Below are positions 60,519 to 64,000 of a stretch of DNA of 64,000 bases, in pieces. Numbering within the stretch: position 1 is the first letter of the stretch; each line of letters opens with the position of its first letter. The notes beneath the pieces are model-generated. The model did not search any database and was not told where the DNA came from. It saw only the letters and a list, made by a program, of their open reading frames with translations. The position numbers and the translations under genes are program-made. Source of the DNA: Sternotherus odoratus. Taxonomy: Eukaryota > Chordata > Testudines > Kinosternidae. The DNA is taken from assembly GCA_032164245.1 (NCBI GenBank), contig JAVMKO010000156.1, forward strand, positions 1 through 64,000, written 5' to 3'.

Positions 60519-60929
60519 GTACCAGAACCCACCTGCCCAGCTGCCCTAACCCTGGTGCTGTTCAGTCCCAGAGCCGGGAGTCACAGATCCTCCCACTCCT
60601 AGGTCCCCCCCAATTGTGGCTGTTCACATCCAGCGTGTGAGGCGGTGGGAATGTTCGCTCTTTCCTGGCTGGTGGGTGATTTCACACCAAGAACTTTACC
60701 GTGGCCTTAGGGGGAGGATCGCCGGGGTAAAGGGTTATAGAAGAGGGGAAGGTCCAGGGGTGAGATCAGGGGAACGGGCCCTGTTCTAGCCCTGCCACTG
60801 ACTGGCTCTGTGACTTCGGCCAGGTCACTGCACTTCTTAGCGCCCCTCTTTCTGTTTTTGCTGGTCTGGGCCTGTTCCTGTCCCATGGTCGTGTCGCAAA
60901 GTCTAAGACAGGCTCCTCTCTCCTGCCAG

Positions 60930-61026
60930 CCAACTGAAGCCGCCACTGGAGCTGGAGGTAGAAGGTCCCCTCCTGCGGGAGGTCATGTATAGGATCTACA
61001 CAGGGCGGGACATGGATGATTTCCAG
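60930..61026 (+). CDS. MROH-family gene, coding exon 4
   Basis: Acceptor CTCTCTCCTGCCAG, donor GTAGGT, 97 bp. It completes the Ser codon and encodes QLKPPLELEVEGPLLREVMY then RIYTGRDMDDFQ, ending in phase 0. A MIR-like SINE remnant (CTCTGTGACTTCGGCCAGGT) lies in the preceding intron at about 60790-60870. Confidence 0.87.
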
Positions 61027-61521
61027 GTAGGTCCTCCTCCTACTTCTCTATCCCAGGAGCAGGAGTGGCCTGTGGTCCCTGCTCCCTTGGTTTGGTGGAG
61101 CTGCTGAGAATAGGGGAGGGGTGAGCAGAGCTGGGAACAGGTCCAGGGTAAACAAAATGGCACGGAGGGGATCCCATTACCCTCTGTGGCTGATCCTGGC
61201 CTTCCCTCCTCATTCTCGGCTCTGCTGCTTGGACTCTGCCCAGGCACCTAGCTCCCATCCAGAGCACTTTGGCTGTTCCATACACAGCCGCATACCAGGC
61301 CCTCTGCAGAGAACTGCTAAGGGCCAGGACTGAAGAGCCAGGTGTCATTCTGCCATGAACTCTTGCTAAGAGTCTCTGGAGTGATAGGATTGGGAGGGGC
61401 CAGGATGTATCTTTGGGGTCTTGTCGGGGGCCAGGGATCCCCAGGGCCCCCTCCTCCAAATCATCCCCTGATCGGTGTAGGCTCAGATCCCATGACTGTC
61501 GGGCACTCCCTCCTCTTGCAG

Positions 61522-61617
61522 GATCAGGATAAGACCTACACAGACAGCCTGAATATCATCCTGGGTGGCCTGCTATCTGAAAACCCCACCTGCCAGAAGC
61601 GGCAAATCCTCCTGGAG
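61522..61617 (+). CDS. MROH-family gene, coding exon 5
   Basis: Acceptor CCTCTTGCAG, donor GTGAGC, 96 bp, phase 0. Encodes DQDKTYTDSLNIILGGLLSE then NPTCQKRQILLE. The sequence LNIILGGLLSE.P is typical of the second MROH helical repeat. Confidence 0.88.
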
Positions 61618-61722
61618 GTGAGCACAAGGAGAGGGCCTGGGGGGAATTTCACCTTAACTCTGTCGGCGGGCTGCAAAGGAGAGAGTAGAAGAGCCCTGTG
61701 TGATGGGATCGTAGGGTACAAC

Positions 61723-62340
61723 TGTCACGGAGTGCCGGGGCGACGGACTGGAACCGCTCCCTAGCGAGTCAGACTGGACTCCGGGTGGAGGGCCCCTTCT
61801 CCCTACACAGCCTGTTTCCAAGGCTAGGAGCTTCATGGGTATCCACTTCCACCTTCCTGCATCTGACCTCGGAGCATTCAGCATCGTCTGCACCTCTGTG
61901 TGGTTCCCCCAGCAAGCTGGCCTGGGCGGGGTCCTGGGGGAGCCCATGGATTCTGCACCCCAAATCCACAGTCAAACGTGACTCTCAGCCAGCCAGTAAA
62001 ACAGGTTTATTCGATAACTTCTAATCACAGACCATACAGCGAGCGTGAGCCCTCAGCTGGATCCATCTTGGGGCCAGAGAGTGAGATGGCTCCTCTCCCC
62101 TTTCCAGCCAGACCCAGACTGACTACTCCCCCTCCAGCCCCTCCCTGCTCTCCTTTGTCCCTTTCCCGGGCTCGAGGTATCACCTGACCTCTCTCCAACA
62201 CCTGGGGTCAGATTACAGCATCTGGGATGCCTCCTTGAGGGGGAGGGGTTGCCTCCTTACTTCCAGTGTCAGCCCCTATTCCTTAAGAACTGCATAGGGG
62301 AAACTGAGGCACGCACACACAGTATTCCTACTTCGTCACA
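61723..62340 (-). mobile_element. Solo LTR in MROH intron, 5-bp target duplication
   Basis: Begins TGTCACGGAG and ends TCGTCACA, flanked by ACAAC on both sides (61718-61722 and 62341-62345). GTTTATTCG near 62007 places an AATAAA on the minus strand. Its start matches the LTR fragment at 52600-52947 in the opposite orientation. Confidence 0.93.
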
Positions 62341-63789
62341 ACAACCTGAAATTGTGGGACCACTGTGCCCCTTTACCTCTGCAGCCTGAGCTGTCTCTGA
62401 CCAGTGCCGGGCCAGTGACCAACTGCAAACCCCTCCAGCCGCTGTGATCATGCAGCCGTCAGCTTGTGGAGGCCCACACCCAGCTAAATTGCATGAAGGC
62501 TCTCCAAGCCCCTCATGAATTATACAGGGAGGAGCCCCAGCAAATCACCCCCAACCCCCGCCTGGCACCTCAGAAGTATCCCAGCGTACACTGCTCAAGA
62601 CTTCCTGGGACAGCACAAGCTCATTCGTTAGTTTGCCACTCCAACAAAGGGTGGTAGACATGCAACAGCCCTTGGCATCCTGAGCTCTGATTCTCCACAC
62701 ACTTCATCCAAAATCACCCTGTTTTCGATACACTGGAACACAGACTGATTCCCTGCAGACAATAGGGATCTGAAGGGATTATAAGTAGTAGGCAGAGATC
62801 AAAGTAAGAAATACAAATGAACTCCCAGTCTAAATTTTACTAAGCAAGATTTGACTAAAGCCGTTGTTCACCCCACTGGATGTTTCAGGCAATTTACAGT
62901 TCTTATCACCCAGGCTGAGCTCCCTCTTAGCCTGGGACCAATCTCCCCCATTCAAAGGCTTTGTCTTCCCAACAATCTGCCAGCTATTAAGATGGGGAGG
63001 AGAGAGGCCAAATGGTGATGTCATCGACCCTTGCTTACCTTTCTGTCCAGGTGCTTGAAAGATCCTTGCCCTGACATGGGGCGTAGGCAGCCCCCATTTT
63101 GAACGTGCCCTCTCTGAGGAGTCTTCTTGATGGGCCATCGACACATGTCTGGCTGGTCCTGATGTAAATGTGTCTTGTCAGTTGCTCCTTTGTTGCCATT
63201 GAAAGGCTGGCTGTGAGCATCTCCCAACCTCAGCGTGTACTTCAGTAACACACACACAGCAGCACTTCATCCCTTCACACACAGGACTAGTACACCCAGT
63301 TCAACCGGAGAGTAACGTCCAACAGATCCTGACTTCTCAAATGCTACCTCACAAGGCACACTTTGTACCGACCGTATCATCATCACATCACAGTGGTGAA
63401 TATGGGGGTTCCAGGGTGCTATTTCGAGGTACAGAGCGTCACACCATGTCTACATTGTGTCCTCTCAGCTGGGACCCAGCGGGCCAGAGCTATCAGTGCA
63501 GTGCAACGCCGGGACCCTTTTGCCTTTGCTGGCCCAGAGGGAAGGATCCTGATGGATCCTGGATTTAGAGATAATAGGACCAATCCCAAGACCGAACGTT
63601 GTCCCAGTCGGGAGAGACAATGACAGCGTCCTGGGCAGTGTCCTGGGTGCAAGAACCCCCTTTTCGAACTCTGCGATTGGTGGGTGTTCCACCCTGAGCA
63701 CAATGTCTCAGCCCCATGGGGCGGGGGAGAGACTCATTTGTAGAGCATGCGCCTGTCCCCTGACCCTCACCTGTCTCCTTCTCCCACAG
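62341..63789. other. MROH intron, nothing further recognised
   Basis: Long intron portion after the solo LTR. No exon or clear element was identified; reading frames here are short. Confidence 0.45.
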
Positions 63790-63894
63790 CACATCGATTT
63801 ATGGTTGTGCTCCGAAGTGGCCCTGGAGAGAGCGAGAGCCGTAGGAAGCAGCAGGGCCCTCCTCTGTTATGCCACCCGCCTCCCGGGATTTGAT
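63790..63894 (+). CDS. MROH-family gene, coding exon 6
   Basis: Acceptor CTTCTCCCACAG, donor GTAAGT, 105 bp, phase 0. Encodes HIDLWLCSEVALERARAVGS then SRALLCYATRLPGFD. The H...WL.S....ER.RA......LL.....L motif is characteristic of MROH proteins. The rest of the gene lies beyond 64000. Confidence 0.9.
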
Positions 63895-64000
63895 GTAAGT
63901 GACCTTTGACCCTTCCAGCTTCCTGAATGGGCAGGGCTGGATCTGACAGGCTGGGAGATTTGGAACTACAGGGATTCTCGATGGAGAGGGCTCCTGTGGG

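Overview
The window looks like nuclear DNA from a reptile, most likely a turtle. The reasons are antisense CR1 LINE fragments, a tRNA-derived SINE with a TAGCTCAGTGG A box, many solo LTRs, hAT, Helitron and mariner-type elements, spliced KRAB zinc-finger exons of the style common in chelonian genomes, and a gene of the maestro heat-like repeat (MROH) family. Coding sequence is sparse and split into short exons; most long reading frames are artefacts of GC-rich tandem repeats.

1-31 kb is a KRAB zinc-finger (KRAB-ZNF) locus inside heavy repeat. A 46-48 bp G-rich minisatellite fills 1-3.85 kb. Next comes a tandem duplication of about 2.2 kb carrying a 5' exon plus a KRAB A-box exon. Copy a (5.1-6.0 kb) is damaged and copy b (7.4-8.2 kb) is clean. 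Two KRAB B-like exons follow (16.08 and 24.91 kb), each with a zinc-finger exon: a two-finger remnant at 17.84 kb and a 15-finger array at 25.42-27.04 kb. Copy b exons join in frame into one 646-residue KRAB-ZNF. Its array ends in a 2-bp frameshift and then a hAT transposon that itself carries a Helitron. Finger relics resume at 30.33 kb.

33.3-38.8 kb holds nine tRNA or tRNA-like genes on both strands: Phe, Val, Ala, Gln, two Lys, a Ser-bodied tRNA with a Leu CAA anticodon, Ser-GCT and initiator Met. Several look degraded; Val, Ser-GCT and initiator Met look intact.

41.1-48.6 kb holds a CpG island with NRF1- and ZNF143-like sites, a second G-rich minisatellite, and the last five coding exons of a borealin-type gene (chromosomal passenger complex). 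Its N-terminal exons were not found.

50-58 kb holds possible 3' exons of an unidentified minus-strand gene, a third G-rich minisatellite, LTR and SINE pieces, permuted CR1 fragments, and a duplicated promoter/first-exon-like segment (54.3 and 56.3 kb) with a CRE-like palindrome and a CCAAT box.

58.5-64 kb holds the first six coding exons of an MROH-family gene, in perfect phase, running off the right edge. A solo LTR with a 5-bp target duplication lies in its fifth coding intron.

All family calls come from reading the sequence. No database search was run.
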